A stretch of DNA of 64,000 nucleotides from JAFGSG01 sp964626055 (GTDB lineage Bacteria > Spirochaetota > UBA4802 > JAFGDQ01), in the NCBI GenBank assembly GCA_964626055.1, contig CAZVDF010000006.1, positions 1 through 64,000 on the forward strand, read 5' to 3'. The notes under the pieces were generated by a model that had not been told where the DNA came from, searched no databases, and saw only the letters and a program-made list of their open reading frames with translations. Positions 52,544 through 62,019 of this stretch are shown piece by piece. Numbering within the stretch: the first letter of the stretch is position 1; each line of letters begins with the position of its first letter. The position numbers were made by a program, and so were the translations under genes.

Positions 52544-52668
52544 CATAATTTTGAGTTTCGAATTGCCGGATTTTTAGAATGGTTTATTGAGAAGCTGCTT
52601 TTAAATGTCGATAATAATAAAAATAATTTATAAAATTTACCAGGTAACTATTCCAGGGAAAAATTAAA

Positions 52669-54015
52669 ATGCTGATATATTTGATGATTTTTGCTTCCGT
52701 CGTTCTGGCTGCGATTTTTGGATTGTATTTTTTCAATATTTTTGTTGTGCCCAGAAAAATTGAAGAAATCGCAAAAATGATAGAGGAGGGGCAGACAGGT
52801 CCGGCCATCAAAAGGTTAAATGAATTACTGGAAAAGGACGACAGGGATTCCTACGCGCATTTTTTACTCGCGAAGGCATATAAAGCGGAAAATAACATGC
52901 AATATGCAATACTCGAATTCAGACAGGTACTGAAGCTCGGTAAATTCAACGACAAAATCAGGGAGGTCGAAGTAAGAAGCATTCTTGCCAATATTTACAA
53001 AGGCAGGAACGCGATAGAAGAAGCGAAGAAAGAATTTCTTATACTTACGCAGATAGACAGCGTAAATTTCATTAATTATTACGAAATCGGGATCATCTTT
53101 TTCAATGCGGGCAGTTTTGACAAGGCATTATCCTATTTCAAGAAAAGCATAGCGCTTAACGATAAGCACGATATGTCCCGGTATTATCTCGGCCAGACCT
53201 TATACAGGCTGGAAATGTTTGCCGAGGCAAAACAGGCGCTGCTCGAAGCGATCAAGATAGAACATTCAAATTATAAAGCCCATTATTTTCTTGGGCTTGT
53301 ATTAAGACAGTTGAGCGACTATGAATGGGCAATAAAGGAGTTTGACGTCGCAAGCAAGAGCGACGAGATTAAAGTGAAGTGCTTCCTGGCAAAAGGAACC
53401 TGTTACATTGAAAAGGAGCAGTATCCCAAAGCCGTGCTTGAATTTGAAAAAGGATTGAGATATTCCAGAAAAGGCAGCGATGCCGAGTTCAACCTGCGGT
53501 ATTTTATGGCCGAAGCGCAGGAGAAAATGAGAGATTTGCATTCCGCAATTCAAAACTGGGAAGCCATATATAAGTTTAAAAAGAATTTCAGGGATGTGCA
53601 GGAAAAACTGAACAAATACGGCGAATTGAGGCAGGATGACAACGTTAAGGACTTCTTAATAGCGGGGTTGGCTCAGTTCGAAATAATCTGCAGAAAGATG
53701 GTTGAAGCTCTGGGATACAATATCATCGAGATCGAGACATCCGACACAGAAGTTGAGATCATTGCGACCGAGCCTGAAGGACGTTTCAGGAACATGAAAA
53801 GAAGCAACAGGCTGATAATAATTATCCGCAATACCGATCTGATAACCGATACATTGCTCAGAAAACTCAATGAAAGCTTAAAGTCAAAGAATGCTACGAG
53901 AATAGTAATTATCACAGCCGGGGAATTTTCCCAGTCGGCTATTGAATTCGCCAATACAAGGCCTATAGACCTGCTCGGCAAAAGCAAACTTGTCGAAATA
54001 TTGAGCAAAATTTAA
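52669..54015 (+). CDS. TPR protein with N-terminal membrane anchor
   Basis: The 448-residue product has an N-terminal hydrophobic segment (about 2-24, LIYLMIFASVVLAAIFGLYFF), then TPR repeats (about 35-330), for example AIKRLNELLEKDDRDSYAHFLLAKAYKAE and VLEFEKGLRYSRKGSDAEFNLRYFMAEAQEK. The last 110 residues are a mixed domain with a C-terminal IIIIRNTDLITDTLLRKLN-type segment of unknown type. It is cytoplasmic or periplasmic depending on the anchor orientation. The 606-residue degenerate NTE-like gene follows in 19 bases; the two probably share a transcript. Confidence 0.85.
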   Translation: MLIYLMIFASVVLAAIFGLYFFNIFVVPRKIEEIAKMIEEGQTGPAIKRLNELLEKDDRDSYAHFLLAKAYKAENNMQYAILEFRQVLKLGKFNDKIREVEVRSILANIYKGRNAIEEAKKEFLILTQIDSVNFINYYEIGIIFFNAGSFDKALSYFKKSIALNDKHDMSRYYLGQTLYRLEMFAEAKQALLEAIKIEHSNYKAHYFLGLVLRQLSDYEWAIKEFDVASKSDEIKVKCFLAKGTCYIEKEQYPKAVLEFEKGLRYSRKGSDAEFNLRYFMAEAQEKMRDLHSAIQNWEAIYKFKKNFRDVQEKLNKYGELRQDDNVKDFLIAGLAQFEIICRKMVEALGYNIIEIETSDTEVEIIATEPEGRFRNMKRSNRLIIIIRNTDLITDTLLRKLNESLKSKNATRIVIITAGEFSQSAIEFANTRPIDLLGKSKLVEILSKI

Positions 54016-54034
54016 GGTTTATATTTCCTGCAAA

Positions 54035-55855
54035 ATGAATATTCCTTATATCCTTCAACACATTCCTTTTTTTTCTCATCTAACCGATACGGAGCTGCAG
54101 GCTATAAGCGTTTTTACAGAGATAAAAAAAATTCCGAAAAATGAAAAGATAGATATTAAGAAAATCAGCTCTTTAGGCGTAGTTGCGGAAGGCATTTTTG
54201 AACTCGGGCAGAGGACAAGAGGTGACAGGCTTTATCTGGCACCCGGGTCTTTTTTCGGTGAAATACCGTTCGCATCCGGTTTTCATGCCGGGATTTTAAA
54301 AGCTCTTAAGGACTCCCTAATTATCTTTATTAAACAGGATGATTTATATAAAACTTTACTTACGTCTTACAAAGGATTAAAAGGTTATTTAAGAAATATT
54401 AAAGACAGCGGTTTTGAACTTATAAAGCCGGGTAATGAATTTATTAAGCAAAAAAGCAAAGTTATAACTGTTTTCGGCCTTTACCCGGATTCCGGAAATT
54501 CCGTGATTACGGCTTTGCAGGGAATGATCCTTTCGGCAGTCGATTCCGTCGTAATTCTGGATGCTTCATACAGCGGGAATTCGGTATTTAATATTTTTCA
54601 AAAAGTAATGCCGCCGGCGGTATCCCATAGATCGGAGAAAAGCGGCACGGATGAAAACTCAATTCTGGGTAAAGTTGTTAATATAAATGAAAAACTTTCT
54701 TTATTGAATATTTCCTCGGGATCAAAAATAAAAATAGATCAGGAAATACTTTCGCCAATAATTTTTATCCTCTCAAAAAAATTCAAATATATAATCATCG
54801 ACCATTCCGATTACGGGAAGAATTACGGGGATTACACCAGAAAGATTCTTGAAATTTCCGACATAGTCCTGCCTGTTATAAAGAACATAAAAGATAAAAC
54901 TGCTCTGCATACGGTGCTGGATTCATCCTTAAAAGAAGGGCAGAGAGTTTATTATATCCTCAACCGCTTTTATGAGAAAAATATAGGAACTTTCGAAGGC
55001 GGATATATCGTAGAGGACCTTAATTTAAGCACCAAAGAAAATTTCTTACCGGCTTTAAAAGAAATTCTGGGAAACAATAGACCGCAGGTATTTGATGAAC
55101 TCGCTGATCTGATCACACGCGAAAGAACGGGTCTTGCAATACAAACCGGACTTACAAATTCTGTTTTTCTTTCCGGTTTCTTCAGCTCATTATATGAAAA
55201 GGATATCAGACTCGATGTCCTTTATTCTTCTTCCTGGAGCTATATAATCGCTTTATTATATATTTTAAGCGAAGATCAGAAATCATTTGACATTAATTTT
55301 ATTAAATTTTTTTCCGAAGAGAAAATAAAAAGTCTTCTGGAAGTCACATTCCCGGATGAGCATGTTTACAAAAACGGGAAGATATACGACTATGCAGGCG
55401 ATATTGCCGGCGATAAAAGAGTAGAGCACTACAGCATGCTCCCTGCCGTGATGCTTGCCGATCATGGGAGCGGATCCAGGAGGATGTTCAGCACCGGCTA
55501 TGTCCGCGATCTTTTTACGGCTTCTTTTCTCCTGGATATTTTCGAATCAAAGAACATATCCGGCGGTTTTTATTATTCCGGTTATCCGGATATGCGCATT
55601 AAGCCCGAAGATCTGCTCAGAACGGATATTGATAATATTCGATCTGTGACGATCGATAATAAATCTAAGCTCGGCTTTGGAGAAAAGAAAGTCCCGAAAT
55701 TTTTTAAAGAATATATCGAAAATCTGAATGCGGAACACCGTTATTCGGAATTTTCAAAATCGAAAAATGATTTTATTATTGATATTGATGCGAGCGGTTA
55801 TAACTTAAAAGAAATCCTTGATCTATCGAAAACGAAATGCAAGGATATGAAATAA
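54035..55855 (+). CDS. NTE/patatin-like protein with degenerate active site
   Basis: The 606-residue protein matches the layout of bacterial NTE relatives. Residues 1-125 form a cyclic-nucleotide-binding-like domain (FSHLTDTELQAISVFTEIKKI, APGSFFGEIPF). Residues about 140-330 form a ParA-like Rossmann region (KVITVFGLYPDSGNSVITAL, VVILDASYSG). A patatin-like region begins near 365. The usual nucleotide/lipid-binding GGGxRG reads IQTGLTNS, the catalytic GxSxG reads SSSWS, and the Asp-Gly dyad is not evident, so phospholipase activity is unlikely. It may instead sense or bind ligands. It begins with a weak ribosome-binding site 20 bases after the TPR gene. Confidence 0.75.
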   Translation: MNIPYILQHIPFFSHLTDTELQAISVFTEIKKIPKNEKIDIKKISSLGVVAEGIFELGQRTRGDRLYLAPGSFFGEIPFASGFHAGILKALKDSLIIFIKQDDLYKTLLTSYKGLKGYLRNIKDSGFELIKPGNEFIKQKSKVITVFGLYPDSGNSVITALQGMILSAVDSVVILDASYSGNSVFNIFQKVMPPAVSHRSEKSGTDENSILGKVVNINEKLSLLNISSGSKIKIDQEILSPIIFILSKKFKYIIIDHSDYGKNYGDYTRKILEISDIVLPVIKNIKDKTALHTVLDSSLKEGQRVYYILNRFYEKNIGTFEGGYIVEDLNLSTKENFLPALKEILGNNRPQVFDELADLITRERTGLAIQTGLTNSVFLSGFFSSLYEKDIRLDVLYSSSWSYIIALLYILSEDQKSFDINFIKFFSEEKIKSLLEVTFPDEHVYKNGKIYDYAGDIAGDKRVEHYSMLPAVMLADHGSGSRRMFSTGYVRDLFTASFLLDIFESKNISGGFYYSGYPDMRIKPEDLLRTDIDNIRSVTIDNKSKLGFGEKKVPKFFKEYIENLNAEHRYSEFSKSKNDFIIDIDASGYNLKEILDLSKTKCKDMK

Positions 55856-55928
55856 AAATTGTTTACAAAATGAAATCGGCTCCCAGACTATGGGATAGAC
55901 TATAATGACGGGAAGGGGAATATTTTTT

Positions 55929-56423
55929 ATGTTACAAAATGAGAAGAAACTTTTTAAGATATCTGCGATTCTGTATATTATACTGATTATACTGATATAT
56001 TTCGGATCATATCTGAAATATTTAATGAGCCATTCATGGGCGGGAACTGCTTCTGTGATCGCGGTGATTTTTATATGGGTGACCGTATTGTTCATTACTG
56101 TGGTGATTTCCTCCAGGGCGCTCTTTCTGATTAAAGTCCGCTTGCGCGGAAAAGAAAGGCTCGATTTTGTTGCAAAATACGGCTCTCTGATAGCAGAATA
56201 CGGCAAAGCAAATAAAAATAAAAAAATGCTCGTTACGGAATTTTTTGCGCAGATCTGCAAAGAAAACGGCGTAATGAAAGCTCCCGATCTTAAAAAATAC
56301 AGCAAAGAAAATTTTGCCCTCAAAGGCACGAGAGAAAAGGTATTTGAATCGCTGAGGCGGGAAATTGAAAGATCCGCAAACGAGTGGTCCAAAAAAAATA
56401 AAAGTAAGGATTCCGCAAAATAA
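55929..56423 (+). CDS. Small membrane protein, 164 aa
   Basis: The start at 55929 is supported by GGAAGGGG about 13 bases upstream; an ATG at 55905 lies in the ribosome-binding region. The product has two hydrophobic helices (about 13-35 and 44-67) and a Lys-rich cytoplasmic tail ending KNKSKDSAK. No family is recognised. It may cooperate with the following gene, which also has two membrane helices. Confidence 0.7.
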   Translation: MLQNEKKLFKISAILYIILIILIYFGSYLKYLMSHSWAGTASVIAVIFIWVTVLFITVVISSRALFLIKVRLRGKERLDFVAKYGSLIAEYGKANKNKKMLVTEFFAQICKENGVMKAPDLKKYSKENFALKGTREKVFESLRREIERSANEWSKKNKSKDSAK

Positions 56424-56506
56424 CTCCATTTCTTTGGCAGCTGTTTTTAATAATATAGTTAGAATTATTTCAGTATTTAAATAAATATCCGCTCCGGAGA
56501 TAATTT

Positions 56507-57085
56507 ATGATAAAAAGAAAAAAAATACTGATAGATAAAAAATTCCAGTTTAAAACTACATTTAAAATTATCGGCACCGTTTATCTGTTATTATTGATAA
56601 TAATAGCAGCTATTACTGCGAACGCTGTTTCCAACAACAGAAAACTTTCTGAAATTATAAGCAGGCAGGAGAGGGCGCTGCAGGTACAGAAAGAGGTCCT
56701 TACGTCTCTTTTTACTTTTTCGAAAAATATGAACAGGAAAACGCTTGAACTGGCGCATAAACAGGTTTCGAAAGACGTGAATTATAATTTGAAGGCTATG
56801 AATAAAAACTCGATGGCAGTGGTCGAGATCGCGGACAACAACACTATACTTTTATACGGCATTATTATTTTTATACTCATCCAGGCTGTTGTTCTATATT
56901 TTGTCCTAATCAGAACGACTCACAGAATATCGGGCCCGATCTATCATATCTCCGGTTACATCAGGGACATTACAGCCGGCAAATACCCTGCAATCAGGCC
57001 GTTAAGGAAACATGACGAATTCAAGGAATTCCACGAACTTGTCGTCAGGATGGCCGAATCGTTAAAGAAGAAGCTGAAGAAATAG
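56507..57085 (+). CDS. HAMP-containing membrane protein, 192 aa
   Basis: TM1 is at about 20-42, a helical extracytoplasmic region follows with many Lys/Asn, then TM2 (about 113-136) and a HAMP-type linker (IRTTHRISGPIYHISGYIRDITAGKYPAIRPLRKHDEFKEF). No output domain follows, so it is a short HAMP protein that might act with a separate signalling partner. CGGAG lies just before the ATG. A similar short receptor-like arrangement is common near flagellar or chemotaxis genes. Confidence 0.75.
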   Translation: MIKRKKILIDKKFQFKTTFKIIGTVYLLLLIIIAAITANAVSNNRKLSEIISRQERALQVQKEVLTSLFTFSKNMNRKTLELAHKQVSKDVNYNLKAMNKNSMAVVEIADNNTILLYGIIIFILIQAVVLYFVLIRTTHRISGPIYHISGYIRDITAGKYPAIRPLRKHDEFKEFHELVVRMAESLKKKLKK

Positions 57086-57104
57086 AAACTTGCAAGGTTG
57101 CTAA

Positions 57105-57209
57105 CTTAAATGTCTGCCGAAAGAGTCGGTTTCATTTAAAAATGAAAATATTAGAATTATTTCTGTCCGGAAATCAAGAAAAGAAGAGATTAACATATAT
57201 GAAAGCTAA
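57105..57209 (+). pseudogene. brnT: Remnant of BrnT-type toxin (C-terminal part)
   Basis: A short frame reads ENIRIISVRKSRKEEINIYE and stops at 57207-57209. This matches the C-terminal end of BrnT ribonuclease toxins (IRIISARKAxKxEixxYE). Everything before it is missing: a stop at 57102-57104 and unrelated sequence precede it. The end overlaps the start of the antitoxin remnant, the usual BrnT-BrnA arrangement. The call rests on motif memory only. Confidence 0.6.
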
Positions 57210-57422
57210 AGAATCTAATAGATTATTTGATGAGAATAAGAATGTCTCAAAGTATCTGGATATATCAAAAGCTAAAAAATATGGACAGGAGCAAAAAGAG
57301 TAAACGTCGATTTTCCGGTCTGGATGATTAATCAGCTGGATAATGAAGCAAAACACCTTGGTGCCCCTCGGCAGTCAATCATTTAAGTATGGATCGCAGG
57401 GCGGCTTGAAAACAAGTCGTAA
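57199..57422 (+). pseudogene. brnA: Broken BrnA-type antitoxin
   Basis: ATG 57199 begins MKAKESNRLFDENKNVSKYLDISKAKKY, ending after QEQKE at a TAA. Deleting one A from the run at 57293-57297 restores the family sequence: RVNVDFPVWMINQLDNEAKHLG and then RQSII. A second defect, a TAA at 57384-57386 in place of a Lys codon, interrupts VWIAGRLENKS before the natural stop at 57420-57422. CopG/BrnA antitoxins show exactly this order. The two lesions mean no functional antitoxin is made. Confidence 0.75.
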
Positions 57423-57569
57423 TTACATATTCATAATAATATCCGCAAGCTGGTCTGCTCCGTTTTCTTCGAAGTAGAACTTATTAAGTTTATAATGCTA
57501 ATTTAATATTTGACGAAGTAAATGATTTAATCATATATAAAATAGCGAAAAAATTTTTATCAATTATTA

Positions 57570-57773
57570 ATGAAAATAGTAATTACTTGCACAATATATA
57601 TACTTTTAATTTATAAATCAGCCTTTGCATATCTTGATCCCGGCTCGGGCAGCTATTTCTTTCAAATATTGATTGCCGCATTTATTGGTTTTATCTTCTC
57701 AATTAAATTAAATTGGAAAAAAATACTTAATTTTTTTAAAAATATTTTAAAGTCAAATAATTCTAAAAAATAG
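57570..57773 (+). CDS. Small YLDPGSGSY membrane protein, 67 aa
   Basis: The 67-residue product starts with a hydrophobic helix (about 4-19), then the motif YLDPGSGSYFFQ, then a second helix (about 28-45) and a Lys-rich tail. This motif is typical of small proteins that precede polysaccharide or envelope-modification genes. The ATG has no clear ribosome-binding site. It stops one base before the methyltransferase start, so the three genes to 60713 form an operon. Confidence 0.75.
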   Translation: MKIVITCTIYILLIYKSAFAYLDPGSGSYFFQILIAAFIGFIFSIKLNWKKILNFFKNILKSNNSKK

Positions 57774-57774
57774 T

Positions 57775-59163
57775 ATGCAGAGATTGATCTCTTCATTTCG
57801 TGATCCAGACGGATTTGTCTGTACCTATAAAGATACAATTTACCGTATAGTAACTTTATCCGGGGAAAAAAATTATGAACAATTAATGCAATCCGGTCTT
57901 TACAAAGAGCTTACAGACAAAAAATTACTGATACAGCATAAAGAATTAAAAAACATTAGACATGATTTTTTTTTAAATAAAATTTTCTTTGAAAATTTAT
58001 ATAAAATCATCCAGCCTCAGCAGATTCCTTTTTTATCGTATCCGTATGAATGGTGCTTCTCACAATTAAAAAACGCGGCTCTTGCAACTCTTCAAATACA
58101 AAAGATTGCATTAAATTATGGAATGACCTTAAAAGATTGCAGCGCGTATAACATACAGTTCTTTAATAATTCACCTGTTCTAATAGATTCTCTATCTTTT
58201 GAAAAATATATTGAAAATGAACCATGGTCCGCTTACGGGCAGTTCTGCCGTCATTTTCTAGCCCCGCTTGCTTTGATGAAATATAGAGATATTAGTTTAA
58301 ATCAATTATTAAAAGAAAATTTAGACGGCATCTCTCTGCAACTTGCTGCAAAACTTCTTCCTCTGAAAAGTTTTTTTTCTTTTTCAATATTTTTAAATGT
58401 TTATCTTCATTCTAAAACAGAGAGTCGTCCTATTTCAAAAAATATCAAAAATAAAAAAGTCAGAAAACATTCCTTACCGGGAATAATTGATTCTCTTGAA
58501 TCTGGAATTAAATCAATGCGCATAAAAGTCATCGATTCAGAGTGGATTGATTATTATAATAATCTCGAATATTCCGATGAATCGTTCAATCAGAAAAAAC
58601 TAATTGTATCAGAATTGCTGGACAAAATTAGAGCAAAAACATTATGGGATATCGGGGCAAATACAGGCTTGTTCAGCCGGGTTGCGTCTGAAAAGGGAAT
58701 ACAGGTAGTCTCAATTGATGCTGATGCCGGTTCTGTGGAGAAAAACTATAATGAATGCATCGCGCAGAATATAAAAAATATTATTCCTTTATGCATTGAT
58801 ATAAATAATCCGAGTCCGTCTATCGGATGGAATAATCAGGAGCGGATGTCTTTAATTGAACGCGGCCCTGTTGATGTTGTTCTGGCGCTTGCTTTAATTC
58901 ATCATCTTATCATTGGCAACAATTTAACTTTTGAACTTTTAGCTGGTTTTTTTAATAAAATTTGTAAATGGCTAATTATTGAATATATTCCGAAAGAAGA
59001 TAGTCGGGTAAAACAACTTCTTTTATTACGCAAAGATATTTTCACGGATTATTCTGAAAACACATTTAAGTCAAACTTCTCAAAATATTTTACTATTAAA
59101 TCAAGGACTATTGTTAATGGTACAGATAGAGTAATATATTTAATGCAGAGGAAAATTTGTTGA
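57775..59163 (+). CDS. SAM-dependent methyltransferase-like protein, 462 aa
   Basis: The C-terminal half has a class I SAM-binding motif, LWDIGANTGLFSRVASEKGIQVVSIDADAGSVEKN (about residues 290-325), with D-A-D-A for the ribose contact and later VDVVLALALIHHL. The N-terminal 270 residues, including LKDCSAYNIQFFNNSPVLIDSLSFEKY, resemble a kinase-like or glycosyltransferase-accessory region I cannot place. It may modify an envelope glycan or lipid carrier. Its last seven bases overlap the next gene. Confidence 0.85.
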   Translation: MQRLISSFRDPDGFVCTYKDTIYRIVTLSGEKNYEQLMQSGLYKELTDKKLLIQHKELKNIRHDFFLNKIFFENLYKIIQPQQIPFLSYPYEWCFSQLKNAALATLQIQKIALNYGMTLKDCSAYNIQFFNNSPVLIDSLSFEKYIENEPWSAYGQFCRHFLAPLALMKYRDISLNQLLKENLDGISLQLAAKLLPLKSFFSFSIFLNVYLHSKTESRPISKNIKNKKVRKHSLPGIIDSLESGIKSMRIKVIDSEWIDYYNNLEYSDESFNQKKLIVSELLDKIRAKTLWDIGANTGLFSRVASEKGIQVVSIDADAGSVEKNYNECIAQNIKNIIPLCIDINNPSPSIGWNNQERMSLIERGPVDVVLALALIHHLIIGNNLTFELLAGFFNKICKWLIIEYIPKEDSRVKQLLLLRKDIFTDYSENTFKSNFSKYFTIKSRTIVNGTDRVIYLMQRKIC

Positions 59164-60713
59164 GTCAAATATATAATAAATTATCTTATCTCATCCATCC
59201 GATTCTTTTATCTTTATACCCGGTCTTGTTTCTTTACAGCTATAATATCGAACAAACTGCTTTTATAGAAATCTTATTTCCGGCTTCAATTAGCTTAGGC
59301 ATTACACTTATATTTTTAATACTGTTGACTATTGTTTTTAAATCCAAATTTAAATCCTCTTTGTTTATTTCACTATTGCTTTTTCTGTTTTTTAGCTATG
59401 GTCATTTAAATGAAATATTTTTTAAAGTAATCAAAATAAGAAATCCTGATTATATACTGATCCCATTGTATCTAATACTTTTAATCTCGATAGGATGGAT
59501 CATTATCAGAACAGCGGCTGAGTTGCTTAATATTACAAATATTTTGAATGTTGTAACTATTGCGCTTTTTCTTTTCTCATGTTTTAGCATAATAAAATTT
59601 TCAATTGAGACTTCTAAGACAGTAATTCCGGAACTGGATATCGAAAAAAAGATTACTACTGGTGGTAGTTCAACAAAAGATATGCCTGATATTTATTATA
59701 TAATTCTTGATGGATACGCGGGAGAAGAAACATTAAAAACAGTTTATAATTTTGACAATAGCGAGTTTCTTAATTTTCTAAGAAGCAAAGGATTCTTTGT
59801 TGCTTCCAAGAGCTATAGTAATTATGCGCATACCATTCTTTCCCTAGCGTCTTCATTGAATCTGAATTATGTTAATGATCTCGTGAATACCCCAGATGAT
59901 TCAGATAGAAATACAGCTTTAATGATAAAAAAAATTGAAAACAATCAAATACAAAAACTGGTTAAAGAAAATGGATATATGAGTATTCATATATCATCGA
60001 GATCATTGTATTCAGGCAGAAACCAGTATGCTGATATTGTAATAAATCCAACAAGGTTTAATGAATTTTTATTTGTTTTAATTAAGAGTACAATTTTATC
60101 ATCAATTTTTGACAAACTCGGATTTTCAAATGTATTAGGAATGGGAGTAATCAATTCTTTTCAGATGTTGTCAAGAATTTCCCAGGATAAAAGACTAACA
60201 TATACATTTGTTCATATATTGGTTCCTCATCCACCATATGTATTTAATAAAACCACCATGCCTGTGCGATACGAGCTTAAAGATATGATGGGATTTCAAT
60301 GGGATAATAGGAATGGATATATTAATCAGCTTATTGTTGTTAATATATTATTGAAAGAATTGATTGTAAATATTATCAAAAATTCAAAAACAGATCCAAT
60401 TATTATTCTACAAAGCGATCATGGGACTGCGTCTCTCCTGGAGAGCCCTGAAAAAGGCAATTGGAATAATCCGGATGATTTTATGTTGAAGGAAAGATTT
60501 AATATTTTGAATGCGTTACTTTTACCAGATAAAATCAAGGAAATAATTCCTAATAGTGTATCTCCCGTAAATACTTTCAGAATTATTTTTAATCATCTTT
60601 TTAATACTAATTATCCTATACTAGTTAATAAATATTATTTTTCACCCTACGATAAAACATTTATGTTGATCGATAAAACAGTAATAATAAAAAAATTTAT
60701 TGATGCAAAATAA
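59157..60713 (+). CDS. Membrane sulfatase / alkaline-phosphatase superfamily protein
   Basis: The 518-residue protein has four or five N-terminal helices (about 10-150), then an extracytoplasmic AlkP-type domain: PDIYYIILDGYAGEETLK with the metal Asp, a nucleophile region YAHTILSLASSLNLNYV, a later HILVPHPPYVF and QSDHGTASL with metal ligands. This is the layout of phosphoglycerol or phosphoethanolamine transferases and lipoteichoic-acid-type enzymes, so transfer of a substituent to an envelope glycan is likely. The start is TTG 59157, preceded by GAGGAAAAT; no ATG precedes it in frame. Confidence 0.85.
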   Translation: MLSQIYNKLSYLIHPILLSLYPVLFLYSYNIEQTAFIEILFPASISLGITLIFLILLTIVFKSKFKSSLFISLLLFLFFSYGHLNEIFFKVIKIRNPDYILIPLYLILLISIGWIIIRTAAELLNITNILNVVTIALFLFSCFSIIKFSIETSKTVIPELDIEKKITTGGSSTKDMPDIYYIILDGYAGEETLKTVYNFDNSEFLNFLRSKGFFVASKSYSNYAHTILSLASSLNLNYVNDLVNTPDDSDRNTALMIKKIENNQIQKLVKENGYMSIHISSRSLYSGRNQYADIVINPTRFNEFLFVLIKSTILSSIFDKLGFSNVLGMGVINSFQMLSRISQDKRLTYTFVHILVPHPPYVFNKTTMPVRYELKDMMGFQWDNRNGYINQLIVVNILLKELIVNIIKNSKTDPIIILQSDHGTASLLESPEKGNWNNPDDFMLKERFNILNALLLPDKIKEIIPNSVSPVNTFRIIFNHLFNTNYPILVNKYYFSPYDKTFMLIDKTVIIKKFIDAK

Positions 60714-60741
60714 AGTGTGGCACTATCAAATGAGAACCTTA

Positions 60742-62019
60742 TTAGTTTTGATAAAATCGAAATTGACCAATCCCTGTCCCATTTGTCCCGAAATCATCAC
60801 GACCAGCTCCTGAAATATCATCAATAACAGAAAAAGTATTATTAGTGCTGTATTCATTAATAAAATATATACGGGGAGTAAAATTCTCTATAAATTTGCG
60901 AGCACCATATAATGGAGTAGTATATATTCCTCCGCTTTCAACTAATTCATTATTCGAGTTAAGGGAATAATCTCTTATAAAAAATAAAGAACTCATTGCA
61001 TCTTCATTAAATGCGCCATAAATTTTTTGCCCTTTTTCTATTATATCATATGTAAAGGGAGTTGAACCTCCTGTGTACTGTAGAGAATTAATAATTATAC
61101 CGTTCCCCGTATTAGGATCATAGGAAGTGAAATAGTTCCCATGAGCAATAATTAAAATTCCATTTGATGTTATATTAATTCCTCTTATTGAACTAATGCC
61201 TGTCATTGTAAAATCGTTTTTTAGAACTGTCCCGTTAAGAGTTGCTCTTATTATTTGAGATGCGGCGGTATAATATAGGAGATCATTTTTCCTATCAATT
61301 GCAAATGCAGTATAACTTGCACCTACTACGCCTATAATAGATGTATAAGTTGTTGAAGTAATATCATTAATTCTAAATATATCAGGAGCCGCGTCATAAT
61401 AATTGAGTACATAGATTCTGCCTTGATTATCAAAATCAATTTCGTATGGTTGTAAACTAGCGATTGTAAGGCCATGTCTATTGATTGTTACATTGTCTGA
61501 AGCAATCCATCCGTCTCCATCAATATTATCAATTTGAACAATTCTGCTATTAAGAAAATCTGGAATTACAATTTTCGTTTGATAAAACATCATCTGAATA
61601 GGGATATGTACAATCGCTCCAGGGGCAAGGTTACGAGTAGCAATGCCGCGTAAAGTAGCGCTTGGCGTATGAGCAAGTAATTCAAAATGCCGGGCTTCTC
61701 CGGACGGCACTTTTATAGTAATGGCATCTGGTATTGGCGCTGGAAAAGCTTTAGTTAGATTAGGTATGTCGGGACCCGTAATATGAAGAATAAGCTCTGT
61801 GATGTTCCCGGGAGCCGGGGCTGCTTCAATGTTTTTAGTAAAAAAGCGGAACACCCGGTCTATAACTGAGCTTTCAGAGGCGTTTGAAGCTTGCTGGTTA
61901 TTCAAACCGAGATCAATGCGTATAGTGACTTCGGAGGTGCCACCGGAGTTGCAGCTTAAAGTTATAGAAGAAAGAATAAAAACAGAGAGGAATAATTTAA
62001 AGAAATATTTGTTTAACAT
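60742..62019 (-). CDS. Lipoprotein with beta-propeller-like repeats, 425 aa
   Basis: A lipoprotein signal precedes Cys23 (SITLSCNSGG). After a low-complexity part (about 40-75, Ala/Pro/Ser) there is a beta-rich region with recurring motifs such as IVQIDNIDGDGWI, GRIYVLNYYDAAPDIFRI and NDLLYYTAASQIIRAT, resembling NHL or similar beta-propellers. Surface exposure is likely. Function unknown. Composition near 61.6-61.9 kb is somewhat GC-richer than the rest. Confidence 0.8.
   Translation of the reverse strand: MLNKYFFKLFLSVFILSSITLSCNSGGTSEVTIRIDLGLNNQQASNASESSVIDRVFRFFTKNIEAAPAPGNITELILHITGPDIPNLTKAFPAPIPDAITIKVPSGEARHFELLAHTPSATLRGIATRNLAPGAIVHIPIQMMFYQTKIVIPDFLNSRIVQIDNIDGDGWIASDNVTINRHGLTIASLQPYEIDFDNQGRIYVLNYYDAAPDIFRINDITSTTYTSIIGVVGASYTAFAIDRKNDLLYYTAASQIIRATLNGTVLKNDFTMTGISSIRGINITSNGILIIAHGNYFTSYDPNTGNGIIINSLQYTGGSTPFTYDIIEKGQKIYGAFNEDAMSSLFFIRDYSLNSNNELVESGGIYTTPLYGARKFIENFTPRIYFINEYSTNNTFSVIDDISGAGRDDFGTNGTGIGQFRFYQN

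Noticed and set aside
55823..56392. Antisense frame of about 189 codons opposite the genes at 55.9 kb
   Set aside because: The plus-strand frame has a good ribosome-binding site and membrane helices; the antisense frame has no start context and no domain.
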